A DNA stretch of 64,000 bases from Massilia arenae (GTDB taxonomy: Bacteria > Pseudomonadota > Gammaproteobacteria > Burkholderiales > Burkholderiaceae_D). Shown piece by piece: positions 54,895 through 63,844 of the stretch. The position numbers and the translations under genes are program-made. Numbering within the stretch: the first letter of the stretch is position 1; each line of letters begins with the position of its first letter. The notes below the pieces were generated by a model, which was not told where the DNA came from, ran no database searches, and saw nothing but the letters and a program-made list of their open reading frames with translations. The stretch is taken from contig NZ_VPFD01000005.1 of assembly GCF_008014745.1 (NCBI RefSeq), forward strand, positions 124,001 through 188,000, read 5' to 3'.

Positions 54895-57741
54895 ATGAGT
54901 TCTCATATGCAATGCCGCCCGCACGCCGACAGTCACGCCCGCCTCGTGCTCAAGCCCCTGACTTCCGCCTGCCTGCTCGCACTAGCCACCCTCACGGCGC
55001 CCGCCCGCGCCCAGGAGGACGCCACCACGGTCGATCCCGACAAGGTCGAGCAGGTCGTCGTGACCGGCACCCGCGCCAGTCTGCAGCAGTCGCTGGCGCT
55101 CAAGCGCAACTCGGCTGTGGTGCAGGACAGCATCAGCGCCACTGAGCTCGGACGCTTCCCCGACAATAACGTGGCCGACTCGCTCAGCCACATCACCGGC
55201 GTGTCGATCTCGCGCACCGCCGGCGGCGAAGGCCAGCAGGTCAGCATCCGCGGCCTCGGCCCCGACTACACGATCACCACCTTCAACGGCCGCCTGCTGG
55301 GCACCGACAGCGCCGGCCGCTACTTCGCCTACGACGTGCTGCCGGCCGACGTCATCAGCGGCGCCGACGTCGTCAAGTCGACCCAGGCGCAACTGGTCGA
55401 AGGCGCCATCGGCGGCCTCGTCAACCTGCGCTCGGCCAGCCCGTTCGACCAGAAAGGCCAGCGCGGCTTGCTGCGCCTGGAAGGCGATCACAACGACATG
55501 AGCAGCCTCAACGGCAAGAAGCTGTCGGGCACTTACAGCAATACCTGGGGTGACAAGGTAGGCGTGCTGCTCGGCGTGGTCTACGCCAAGCGCGACGTGC
55601 GCACCGACACCGCCGGCAACGATGGCGGCTGGACCCGCAACGCGATTCCGAGCGACCCGAGCCAGTTCTGGGAGGGTGGCAACGCCTGGGGCGGCCACAT
55701 CGACCCCAACGGCAACGGCATCCTCGATCCCGAAGAAGAAGGCCTGATCGGGCCGGGGCAGTTCCGCTTCGGCTCCATCATGGAGAAGAAGGAACGCATG
55801 GCCCTCTCGGGCAAGGTGGAGTGGCGCCCCACCAGCGACGTGAAAGTCATCTTCGACGGCTTCAAGACCCGCCTCGACTCGCCGCAGGTCGGCTACCAGC
55901 TGTCGTATTACCCCTTGTTCGCGCCGGGCCGCTGGTCCAATATGCAAGTCTCCAACGGCGTGGTGACCGACCTGACCCTGGACAGCACCGACCCCGAGCT
56001 GCGCCTCAATCCCGAGGTCCTGAACCAGACCGAGTACCGCGTGGTCGATACCGCCATGTACGGCACCCGGGCCGAATGGAAGGTGTCGCCGACCTTCAAG
56101 GTGGCGGCCGACGGCTACATCTCCACCTCGGAGCGCAACTCGGGCGGCAACGACAGCTATGTCGTGCTGCGCATGAACCAGCCCAACACCACGCGCATCC
56201 GCCTCACCGGCTCTTCCGTGCCCGACGTGACGACCACGCTGGCCGACGGCCGCGACCTGCAGACCGGCCTGGCCCAGGGCCTGTTCACCGGCAACGACTT
56301 CAATACCCACTACTACAGCCGCACGGGCGACAACATCAAGGACCGCATCGGTGGCCTGACGCTGGATGCCGACTGGCGGGTAGACCGGTTCAACGTCGAC
56401 AACCTGAAGTTCGGCGTCAGCCAGACCAACCGCAAGAAGTCGCGCGACATGATCAACAACGCGTTCAATGCGGGCCAGGATCATTACTCCGGCGAGAATG
56501 CGATCAATGTGGGCTCCCTGGGCAACAACGTCATCAACCAGACCCTCAGCCCGGGCGGCTTCCTGTCCGGCGTGAGCGGAAACTTCCCACGCAGCTTCCT
56601 CGGTTTCGACGTCAACAACTATGCGCAGGCACTGGCCGCCCTCGACGGCAAGCCTCGCCCGGGCGGCGGCGTCTACAGCTCGACCTTGTCGGCGCCCGCC
56701 TTCAACCCGCTGGAAAGCTACCGCGTGGAAGAGAAAACCACGGCTGCGTTCGTGCAGGCGGACATGTCGGGCGACCGCTGGTTCGCGGACGTCGGCGTGC
56801 GCCTTGTGCGCACCAGGACCAGCGCCCAGGCCTGGGACGCGAAGATCAACGACATCCTGCAGAACGGCGCGTTCAACTTCACTGCCATCTACGCAGATCC
56901 GTCGGTCATCCAGCAAGACGCCAGCTATACCTCCGCACTGCCATCGGGTAACTTCACCTACTCGCTGACCGACAACCTGCAGCTGCGCCTCGGCGCCGCC
57001 AAGACGATGGCGCGTCCGTCGGTCGACAAGCTGGCGCCGTCCAGCACCACCGCCAGCATCTCGTGGGGCGACTTCACGCAGATCTACGGCGGCAATGCCG
57101 ACCTCAAGCCGTACTCTGCACGCCAGGCCGACGTGTCGCTCGAGTGGTATTACGCCAAGAGCTCCGCGTTGACCTTCGCGGTCTACCAGAAGAACATCAA
57201 GAACCAGATCACCAACCAGTGGCTGACCGGCCAGGACATCGGCGCGCCCGGTGGACGCCTGTTCAACGTGCAGCGCCCGATCAATGGCGACAGCGCCAAG
57301 GCCCGCGGCATGGAGATCGGCCTGCAGCACCTGTGGGACAACGGCTTCGGCGTGCGTGCGCAATACACGCGCAACCTGTCGAAGAGCTGGGTCGACGGCC
57401 AGGAACGCCCGCTCGAGGGTATCGCGCCGGCGACCGCCTCGGTGGGCGTCCTGTACGAGAAGGGCCCATGGAGCATGAGCACCACGGCCGACTACACCGA
57501 CTCCTTCGTCACCGCCACCAATGTGATCGGTTCCGGCTTCAACGAGATGGCCAACTCGATGACCTGGGTCACGGCCCAGATCGCCTACGAGGTGAACAAG
57601 TCGCTGCGCATCAGCCTCGAAGGCAATAACCTGACCGACGCTGAGCAGGCGCCGAAGCTGACCAACGGCATCGTCAGCCTGCCCAACGGCTACTACCGCT
57701 ATGGCCGCTCGTTCACCCTCGGTGCAAGCCTGAAGTTTTGA
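54895..57741 (+). CDS. TonB-dependent receptor of the alpha-galactoside locus
   Basis: A 948-residue Caulobacter-type (TIGR01782) glycan receptor. AAGGAAG is upstream of the start. The signal peptide ends APARA-QED (about residue 40). The plug opens VEQVVVTGTRASLQQSLALK with GRFPDNNVADSLSHITGVSI and GEGQQVSIRGLGPDYTITTF. The barrel ends with RSFTLGASLKF. It is followed without gap by a DUF4832 gene (TGATG overlap) and then a GH27 alpha-galactosidase, suggesting uptake of galactosides or galactomannan pieces. It is preceded by several CTTTCG-type palindromes. Confidence 0.92.
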   Translation: MSSHMQCRPHADSHARLVLKPLTSACLLALATLTAPARAQEDATTVDPDKVEQVVVTGTRASLQQSLALKRNSAVVQDSISATELGRFPDNNVADSLSHITGVSISRTAGGEGQQVSIRGLGPDYTITTFNGRLLGTDSAGRYFAYDVLPADVISGADVVKSTQAQLVEGAIGGLVNLRSASPFDQKGQRGLLRLEGDHNDMSSLNGKKLSGTYSNTWGDKVGVLLGVVYAKRDVRTDTAGNDGGWTRNAIPSDPSQFWEGGNAWGGHIDPNGNGILDPEEEGLIGPGQFRFGSIMEKKERMALSGKVEWRPTSDVKVIFDGFKTRLDSPQVGYQLSYYPLFAPGRWSNMQVSNGVVTDLTLDSTDPELRLNPEVLNQTEYRVVDTAMYGTRAEWKVSPTFKVAADGYISTSERNSGGNDSYVVLRMNQPNTTRIRLTGSSVPDVTTTLADGRDLQTGLAQGLFTGNDFNTHYYSRTGDNIKDRIGGLTLDADWRVDRFNVDNLKFGVSQTNRKKSRDMINNAFNAGQDHYSGENAINVGSLGNNVINQTLSPGGFLSGVSGNFPRSFLGFDVNNYAQALAALDGKPRPGGGVYSSTLSAPAFNPLESYRVEEKTTAAFVQADMSGDRWFADVGVRLVRTRTSAQAWDAKINDILQNGAFNFTAIYADPSVIQQDASYTSALPSGNFTYSLTDNLQLRLGAAKTMARPSVDKLAPSSTTASISWGDFTQIYGGNADLKPYSARQADVSLEWYYAKSSALTFAVYQKNIKNQITNQWLTGQDIGAPGGRLFNVQRPINGDSAKARGMEIGLQHLWDNGFGVRAQYTRNLSKSWVDGQERPLEGIAPATASVGVLYEKGPWSMSTTADYTDSFVTATNVIGSGFNEMANSMTWVTAQIAYEVNKSLRISLEGNNLTDAEQAPKLTNGIVSLPNGYYRYGRSFTLGASLKF

Positions 57742-59129
57742 TGCGATTTGTTGTCTCTCCCCTCGCCGCCCTGTTGTCCGGGGCGGTTCTTTTCTCGGCC
57801 CAGGCGGCGGACACCGTCGAGACCACGTTCCGGGCAACGGACGAAGAGATCGCCAATCCCGAGCGCGGCATGTACGTCTGGGCGGCGGACGACCTGGCCG
57901 CATGGACGCAAGTAGAGGCCGATGCGCAGTTCGCGGCCGGCTATCGCCTGGTCTATGCGCCGGTGCGGCTGGACCGACATGCCGGTGGCGCGCTGCCAGC
58001 CGCCCTGCTCGAGGACTTGTCCGAAGGTTTCGCCAGGGCGCGCCGGGCGGGCCTGAAGGTGATTCCACGTTTTCTCTATAACTACCCGGCGGGCGAAACC
58101 GGCTACCAGGCGGCGCAGGATGCACCGCTCGCGCGCGTGCTGGAGCACATCGGTCAGCTCGAGCCGGTGCTTGCGGCCAATGCGGACGTCATCGCCTACC
58201 TGCAGGCCGGATTCGTCGGGGCCTGGGGCGAATGGCATACATCGTCCAACCGGCTCACCCTGCCGGAGGCGCGCACGCGGGTTCGCGACGCGCTGCTCGC
58301 GGCGCTGCCGGAAGGCAGATTCCTGCAACTGCGCTACCCTCCCTATCTGATGGCGTGGGCGCCGCAGGCGCCGCGCTGGCGCGACGGCTCGAAGGCTGCG
58401 CGCATCGGCGTGCACAACGACTGCTTCCTGGCATCAAGCACGGACGTCGGCACCTACGGCGAAGACGCGCCGACACGCCAGCGCGAGCGCGACTACGTCG
58501 CGGCGCTGGCGGCCGTCACACCGTTCGGCGGCGAGACCTGCAATCCGGCCGATGCGGTCGATCCGACGCCGCGCGGGAACTGCGAGGACATCCTGCGCGA
58601 AGGACGGCAGTTCGGCCTGACCTACCTGAACGACACCTATTACCGCAAGCTGTTTCATGCGCGCTGGGAGGCGCAGGGCTGCATGGCGCAAGTCAGGCGC
58701 AGCATGGGCTACCGCTTCGAGCTGGCGGCGCTGCGGCACAGCGCCACGGTCGCGGCCGGCCAGTCGGGCGACCTGGCGCTGACGGTCAGCAACCGGGGCT
58801 GGGCGCGCGCCTTCAATCCACGCGCCGTGCATGTCCTGCTCAGGCACCGCGCGACCGGCGCGGTCGCGCGCATACCCTTGGCGTCGATCGACCCGCGCGA
58901 CTGGCTGCCAGGAACCACCAGCAAGGTGAACGCACGCCTTGCCGTGCCGGCCGGCACACCCACCGGCGCCTACGACGTGCTGCTTGCATTGCCGGATGGC
59001 GCCGCCGCGCTTGCCAGCGACGTGCGCTATAGCGTGCGTCCCGCCAATGCCGCGGATGCCGCGCGGTCGCAGGGATGGGATGACGCACTGGGGGCGTTCC
59101 GCGTCGGAACGACGCTGCGCGTACAGTAA
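57741..59129 (+). CDS. Exported DUF4832 (and DUF4874-like) protein, probable glycan enzyme
   Basis: 462 residues from ATG 57741, which shares one base with the TBDT stop (TGATG). The signal peptide is LAALLSGAVLFSAQA-ADT. An N-terminal barrel-like region is NPERGMYVWAADDLAAWTQV, YRLVYAPVRLDRHAGG and YLQAGFVGAWGEWHTSSNRL, the last with a conserved acidic residue pair. A C-terminal beta-sandwich follows (SGDLALTVSNRGWARAFNPR). DUF4832 proteins are found with glycoside hydrolases but have no established activity. Its place between a glycan TBDT and GH27 suggests a hydrolase or binding role. A TTG at 57738 is less likely as start. Confidence 0.85.
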   Translation: MRFVVSPLAALLSGAVLFSAQAADTVETTFRATDEEIANPERGMYVWAADDLAAWTQVEADAQFAAGYRLVYAPVRLDRHAGGALPAALLEDLSEGFARARRAGLKVIPRFLYNYPAGETGYQAAQDAPLARVLEHIGQLEPVLAANADVIAYLQAGFVGAWGEWHTSSNRLTLPEARTRVRDALLAALPEGRFLQLRYPPYLMAWAPQAPRWRDGSKAARIGVHNDCFLASSTDVGTYGEDAPTRQRERDYVAALAAVTPFGGETCNPADAVDPTPRGNCEDILREGRQFGLTYLNDTYYRKLFHARWEAQGCMAQVRRSMGYRFELAALRHSATVAAGQSGDLALTVSNRGWARAFNPRAVHVLLRHRATGAVARIPLASIDPRDWLPGTTSKVNARLAVPAGTPTGAYDVLLALPDGAAALASDVRYSVRPANAADAARSQGWDDALGAFRVGTTLRVQ

Positions 59130-59142
59130 GGCGAAAATTTCT

Positions 59143-59158
59143 TTCGATTATCATCGAA
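59143..59158. promoter_or_regulatory. Palindrome before the GH27 gene (CTTTCG type)
   Basis: TTCGATTATCATCGAA has 6-bp arms around four bases and is preceded by CTT, giving CTTTCGAT as in the sites near 54600. It lies 25 bp before the GH27 start. It could allow the GH27 gene to be controlled by the same regulator as the TBDT. Confidence 0.5.
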
Positions 59159-59183
59159 TGACAACGACAATAAGGAGATATGG

Positions 59184-61169
59184 ATGAAAGACCGCTTGAC
59201 CAAGAGGAGTCAACCCAAGCCGTGGAAACTTGTCTGCGGTAGCCTGGCTGCCGCCGTGGCCTTGTTGTGTGCGCCGGCGCATGCCACGCCCGCCGGCGAT
59301 CCACTGGCCCCGGCGGGCCGCTGGGAAGGCGCCACGAGCGGCAGCGCCAGCACGCCGCCGATGGGCTGGAGCAGCTGGAACGCGTTCCGCACCGAAGTCG
59401 ACGAAGCTAAGGTGCTCGGCGCCGCGCAAACGCTGGTCGACAGCGGGCTCGCCAAACTCGGCTACAAACACGTCAACATCGATGACGGCTGGTGGGTGAA
59501 GCGCCGCACCGGCGACGGCCGGCTGCAGATCCGCACCGGCATCTTTCCATCGGCCGCCACCGGCGGGCCGAACGGGACCAGCTTCAAGCCATTCACCGAC
59601 AAGCTGCATGCGATGGGCCTGAAAGCCGGCATCTACACGGACATCGGACGCAACGCCTGTTCGCAAGCCTATGACCTGCATTCGCCCAACCTGCCGCAGG
59701 GCACGACCGCCGAGCGCGAGGTGGGGCTGGAGGGGCACGTCAGGCAGGACATCAACCTGTACTTCAAGGAGTGGGGCTTCGACTACATCAAGATCGACGC
59801 CTGCGGGCTGGCCGACTTCTTGCCGGGTTCGGACCTGGTGAAAAAACAGGACTACCGCGCGGCGGCGCCGCTGATCGAACGCGGCTCGATCAACCGCACC
59901 GATATCAAGGCGGTGCGCGCGCGCTACGAAGACGTGGCCGCGGCGCTCAAGGAAGCGCGGCCGAACAATGACTATGTGCTGTCGATCTGCGCCTGGGGCA
60001 TGGCGAACGTGCGCACCTGGGGCAAGGACGTCGGCAACCTATGGCGCACCAGCGCCGACATCACGCCGAGCTGGACCAGCATGCTGCACAACTTCGACAG
60101 CGCGGCCAAGCGCGCGCTGTACGCCGGCCCCGGCCAATGGAACGATCCCGACATCCTGCACATCGGCCACGGCGAATTCGATGTCGCCAACCCGGTCGAA
60201 GTGCGCTCGCATTTCTCGCTGTGGGCGATGATCAACGCGCCGCTGCTGCTCAGCTATGACCTGCGCAACGGACCGGCCTCCTTCCTCGAAGTCATCGGCA
60301 ACGCCGAGGTCGTCGGCCTGAACCAGGACAAGGCAGGCCACCAGGGCGTGGTCACCTACGATTCGGACGATGCGCAGATCATCGTCAAGACGCTGGGCAA
60401 CGGCGAGCGCAAGGCGGTGGCCTTGTTCAACCGCGGCGCCTCGCCGGCGCCGGTGACCCTGCTGGCAGGCCACCTGAAACTGTCCGACAGCGCACCGGTC
60501 ACCCTGCGTGACCTGTGGTCGAAACAAAGCTCGACCTTCACCGGCGAAAAAAAATTCGTGCTCGCGCCACACGAGACGCTGGTGTTCGAGGCGACCGGCA
60601 AGCGGCAGCTGGAAAACGGCGTGTACCTGTCGGAGATCCCCGGCGCGATCAACGTCGCCGTCGACGGCACCCGGCAACCGCAACTCGATCCGACCGTCCA
60701 CCGCATGATCGACCCATGGTCGAGCACCCGCTCCGGCGGCTCGCGTCCCCAGTACGCGGGCTGGGGCGGCGCGCAGGCGGATACGACGCCGTATGGCCAG
60801 AGCCTGCAGGTGGCAGGACAGGTGTTCGAGTCGGGGCTCGGCGTGCTGTCGAATTCCCGGCTGCAGGTGAAGAACGATGGCGCCTATGCGCAGTTGACGG
60901 CATCGGTCGGCGTGGACGATTCGACCGAGAACACCAGCCAGCCGGTGCGCTTCTACGTGTATGGCGATGGAAAGCTGTTGGCCGAAAGCGCGTCGGTGGC
61001 GTTTGGCGCCAGGGCGCCGCTGTTGAAGGCGGACGTCCGGGGCGTCAAGGTCATTGAGCTGGTGGTGCGTGGATCACAGGCAGCCGATGCGCCGCCGGTG
61101 GTGGCGACCTGGGGGGATGCCCAGTTGACGCGTGCCGCCGGATCCCTGGCTACTGTCCAACGCAAATGA
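59184..61169 (+). CDS. GH27 alpha-galactosidase with NPCBM domain
   Basis: A 661-residue exported GH27 enzyme. The signal peptide ends APAHA-TPA (about residue 34). The (beta/alpha)8 domain contains PPMGWSSWNAFRTEVDE, NIDDGWW, the nucleophile D205 (DYIKIDACGLAD) and acid/base D292 (WRTSADITPSW). A beta-sandwich follows (about 405-470). The C-terminal NPCBM-like module (about 480-655: VYLSEIPGAINVAVDGTRQP, VFESGLGVLSNSRLQV, GVKVIELVVRG) probably binds galactosides. It cleaves terminal alpha-galactose. An AGGAG ribosome-binding site is present, and the last 20 bases overlap the convergent small gene. Confidence 0.93.
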   Translation: MKDRLTKRSQPKPWKLVCGSLAAAVALLCAPAHATPAGDPLAPAGRWEGATSGSASTPPMGWSSWNAFRTEVDEAKVLGAAQTLVDSGLAKLGYKHVNIDDGWWVKRRTGDGRLQIRTGIFPSAATGGPNGTSFKPFTDKLHAMGLKAGIYTDIGRNACSQAYDLHSPNLPQGTTAEREVGLEGHVRQDINLYFKEWGFDYIKIDACGLADFLPGSDLVKKQDYRAAAPLIERGSINRTDIKAVRARYEDVAAALKEARPNNDYVLSICAWGMANVRTWGKDVGNLWRTSADITPSWTSMLHNFDSAAKRALYAGPGQWNDPDILHIGHGEFDVANPVEVRSHFSLWAMINAPLLLSYDLRNGPASFLEVIGNAEVVGLNQDKAGHQGVVTYDSDDAQIIVKTLGNGERKAVALFNRGASPAPVTLLAGHLKLSDSAPVTLRDLWSKQSSTFTGEKKFVLAPHETLVFEATGKRQLENGVYLSEIPGAINVAVDGTRQPQLDPTVHRMIDPWSSTRSGGSRPQYAGWGGAQADTTPYGQSLQVAGQVFESGLGVLSNSRLQVKNDGAYAQLTASVGVDDSTENTSQPVRFYVYGDGKLLAESASVAFGARAPLLKADVRGVKVIELVVRGSQAADAPPVVATWGDAQLTRAAGSLATVQRK

Positions 61170-61395
61170 TCCTGGTGTCGTATTCGTGGGCGTTGCCTTT
61201 CTTCTTGGCAGCCCAGTCGATGACTTCCTGAGCCTCGGCCACCGTCATGACGGTGGCTTTTTCTTTGTTCTTGATGAAGGACACGCCTTCGAACTTGCCG
61301 TCTTTGCTGCGCATGACTTTGGCGAATACGGGTGGTTTTCCCTCCTCGGTGCGCTTTTTTTGCTGGACGAGATAACGCTGGTCGATGGTTTCCAT
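61150..61395 (-). CDS. Small hypothetical protein
   Basis: An 81-residue, lysine-rich protein (TIDQRYLVQQKKRTEEGKPP, GKFEGVSFIKNKEKATVMTV, AEAQEVIDWAAKKKGNAHEY). No family is recognised and no ribosome-binding site is clear. Composition and length look like a conserved small cytoplasmic protein. It overlaps the GH27 gene end by 20 bases, tail to tail. Confidence 0.6.
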   Translation of the reverse strand: METIDQRYLVQQKKRTEEGKPPVFAKVMRSKDGKFEGVSFIKNKEKATVMTVAEAQEVIDWAAKKKGNAHEYDTRIICVGQ

Positions 61396-61631
61396 GCGAA
61401 TGTCTTATACGTGGTGGATCAAGACCGCATTTTACGGCGTGTGATTGGTCGAAGGCCAGAAACCAAACGGTCATTCACTGGAACGTCCTAGCCCCCTCCC
61501 CTCTATTACGGGTCACTGCCGGCAAGACGGAGATTGTAAAATCCCAAGAGCATCCTGTTACAATCGTCGCTGCCGGCGGTACGACTCCCGTACCATGCGC
61601 GGATAGACAGTTTCAATCGACTGGGTAAGCG

Positions 61632-62789
61632 ATGACTTTCGCAAGCGATCAGGAAGGCGCCGAAGCTGGTCTTTCAACGGCGGCTCGGCGCATGCTCGAC
61701 TTGCGTGACGCCGTCTTTTCCACCTGGGAAGCACGCGTACGCGAGCGGATCGTGCAGGCGCGTGACGTCCAGCATCCCATCCTCATCGACACCTTGCCTG
61801 CCTTCTACGACAACATCGCCCAGAGCATCAGCCCCGACTATCCCCGCATCACCGCGGTCGACGGCACCTCGGTGGCCGCCGAACACGGCGGCGAACGGGC
61901 GCGGGTCACCGTCTACGATCATGCGGCATTGATCGAGGAGTACCAGATCCTGCGCTGGGCCATATTTGACGTGTTGCAGCGCGAGCAGGTCGACATCGGT
62001 CACCACGAAGCCCGCACGATCCACGCCTCGATCGACGCCGGCATCCAGGAAGCGGTCGAGGCATTCTCGCTGGTGCACAGCGGCTTTCGCGAGCGCTTTG
62101 CCGCCGCGCTGACCCACGATATGCGCGGGCCGCTGGCGGCGTCCATGTCGGGACTTGAACTCATCCTTCTAAGCAACGACCTGACGCGGGTCAAGACCGT
62201 GGCGGCCAAGGCGCTCACCAATCTGCAACGCATGGCCGCGATGGTGGATGAATTACTCAACACCATGGCTTTCCACAGCGGCGAGAGCATCCAGCTGGCA
62301 CTTACCAAGGTCGACATCTGGGAGGTCGCGAAGGAAGTCCAGACCGACGCCCTGGCGGCGCACGGACCCCGTATCCATCTCGATGGCCGTTCCATCGTCG
62401 GCTGCTGGGACCGCGCGGCGCTCAAGCGCGCGGTGGAGAACCTCGTCTCGAACGCGGTCAAGTACGGCGCCGCCGGCTCGCCGGTCACCATCCGCCTGGA
62501 CAACGTCCATGAGCGCTTGCTGCTGACCGTGCATAACGAGGGCGAGCCGATTCCACCGGACGAACAGGAATGCATCTTCCAGATGTACCGCCGCGCCGAA
62601 GCCGCCCTGAGCGGCCAGCGCCAGGGCTGGGGAATCGGGCTGCCCTATGTCAGGGCGGTGGCCGAAAGCCATGGCGGCAGCATTGGACTGGACAGCAGCT
62701 TGGAACGGGGGACGACGTTCGTCATCGATATTCCGCTGGATGCGCGCCTGGTCCCGGCGGCGCCCACCTTGCAGACGACAAATGGTTGA
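61632..62789 (+). CDS. RsbRD-type histidine kinase
   Basis: A 385-residue cytoplasmic sensor kinase. The N-terminal 150 residues match an RsbRD-type sensor domain (STWEARVRERIVQARDVQHP, DHAALIEEYQILRWAIFDVL). A HisKA domain follows with H162 (ALTHDMRGPLAASMSG), then HATPase (NLVSNAVKYGAAGSPVTIRL, QGWGIGLPYVRAVAESHGGS). No transmembrane segment and no receiver domain or response-regulator gene are adjacent. RsbRD domains bind small signals in stress-response systems; the signal here is unknown. The 62790-63139 gap that follows holds only a Fur-box-like site. Confidence 0.88.
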   Translation: MTFASDQEGAEAGLSTAARRMLDLRDAVFSTWEARVRERIVQARDVQHPILIDTLPAFYDNIAQSISPDYPRITAVDGTSVAAEHGGERARVTVYDHAALIEEYQILRWAIFDVLQREQVDIGHHEARTIHASIDAGIQEAVEAFSLVHSGFRERFAAALTHDMRGPLAASMSGLELILLSNDLTRVKTVAAKALTNLQRMAAMVDELLNTMAFHSGESIQLALTKVDIWEVAKEVQTDALAAHGPRIHLDGRSIVGCWDRAALKRAVENLVSNAVKYGAAGSPVTIRLDNVHERLLLTVHNEGEPIPPDEQECIFQMYRRAEAALSGQRQGWGIGLPYVRAVAESHGGSIGLDSSLERGTTFVIDIPLDARLVPAAPTLQTTNG

Positions 62790-63035
62790 GCGCAAGCTGT
62801 AGCCATCACACTCGCGCATGCACTGGCTCATGCACCGGCGGATTCGGACCTAAAGCCGTTTCGCCGAAAAACAACGAGTCGCGATCGCGCCGAAGGGCCA
62901 CGATCGCTAATCACCAGCAGCATTCCCCGCAGGCCACGATCCGCATCATCAGCGGACGCTTCAGCTATTTCCCCAGCACCGACATGACCAGTTACACCCA
63001 CGGCGGCGTGTGAATCAGCGCATTTACACATTTGT

Positions 63036-63058
63036 GATAATGAGATATCATTCTCATT
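63036..63058. promoter_or_regulatory. Fur box before the ABC transporter
   Basis: GATAATGAGATATCATTCTC then ATT contains AATGAGA and TCTCATT arms, close to the Fur consensus. It lies about 80-100 bp before the ABC ATPase start. It points to iron control of the transporter. The 62790-63035 stretch before it shows no gene. Confidence 0.75.
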
Positions 63059-63139
63059 AAGAAGACACATCGTGCTGACGGCCCCTGTGCGTCTCCGATT
63101 CCCGCATCGCGGCGCCCCGCCTTCACCCCCACACCCCCA

Positions 63140-63844
63140 ATGATCAGAATCGACCACCTGACCAAACGCTACGGCGAGCGCACCGTCGTCAACGACCTCA
63201 ATCTGCACGTGCCCGCCGGCCAGGTTTATGCGCTGCTTGGTCCGAACGGTGCCGGCAAGTCCACCACCATCTGCTGCCTGCTGGGATTCGTGAAACCCGA
63301 CCACGGCCGCATCACCCTTGCCGGGTCGCCCCTTCCCCCGGCTGAGGCGGCAATCCGCCACGCCGCCTACATCGCCGAAAACGTCGCCCTGTACGACCGC
63401 CTTACCGGCGTCGAGAACGTCGATTTCTTCATGCGCCTGCTGGGTCGCAGGCTCCCCACGAGCGAGATCGAAGCGCTGCTGGCTCGTGTCGGCCTGCCCC
63501 AGCACGCGTGGCACCGGCAGGCGCACGGCTATTCGAAAGGCATGCGCCAGAAGGTCGGCATCGTGATGGCGCTGGCCAAGGGCGCGAGCGTATTGGTACT
63601 GGATGAACCGACCTCGGGTCTCGATCCGGAAGCCAGCGTCGCTTTCGGCGACCTGATCCGCGCGGTGGCCGATGACGGCGCGGCCGTGATCATGGCCACC
63701 CACGATCTGCTGCGCGCCCAGGAACTGGCGGACCGCTGCGGAGTGCTGGTCGGCGGCCATCTGGTCAGCGAATGGGAACTTGGAGAATTGAATGCAGGCG
63801 AACTCGAACGCAATTACCTCGACAGTCTCGCGGCCCGTGCCTGA
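63140..63844 (+). CDS. ABC transporter ATP-binding protein (ABC-2 type)
   Basis: A 234-residue ATPase with Walker A GPNGAGKST (K40), a Q-loop-type region, an ABC signature YSKGMRQ (variant of LSGGQ), Walker B VLVLDEP, D-loop SGLDPE and H-switch ATHDLL. It is of the CcmA/NodI-like exporter group. The next gene begins within its 3' end. With the upstream Fur box it may be an iron-responsive exporter or maturation transporter. No ribosome-binding site is obvious. Confidence 0.9.
   Translation: MIRIDHLTKRYGERTVVNDLNLHVPAGQVYALLGPNGAGKSTTICCLLGFVKPDHGRITLAGSPLPPAEAAIRHAAYIAENVALYDRLTGVENVDFFMRLLGRRLPTSEIEALLARVGLPQHAWHRQAHGYSKGMRQKVGIVMALAKGASVLVLDEPTSGLDPEASVAFGDLIRAVADDGAAVIMATHDLLRAQELADRCGVLVGGHLVSEWELGELNAGELERNYLDSLAARA

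Noticed and set aside
54982..58125. A minus-strand open frame of over 1000 codons opposite the alpha-galactoside TBDT
   Set aside because: Same reason: composition-driven shadow of the receptor and DUF4832 genes, without any recognisable fold.
59184..61169. GH36 or GH97 assignment for the alpha-galactosidase
   Set aside because: PPMGWSSWN, the YIKIDACG nucleophile and the SADI acid/base order are GH27 marks.
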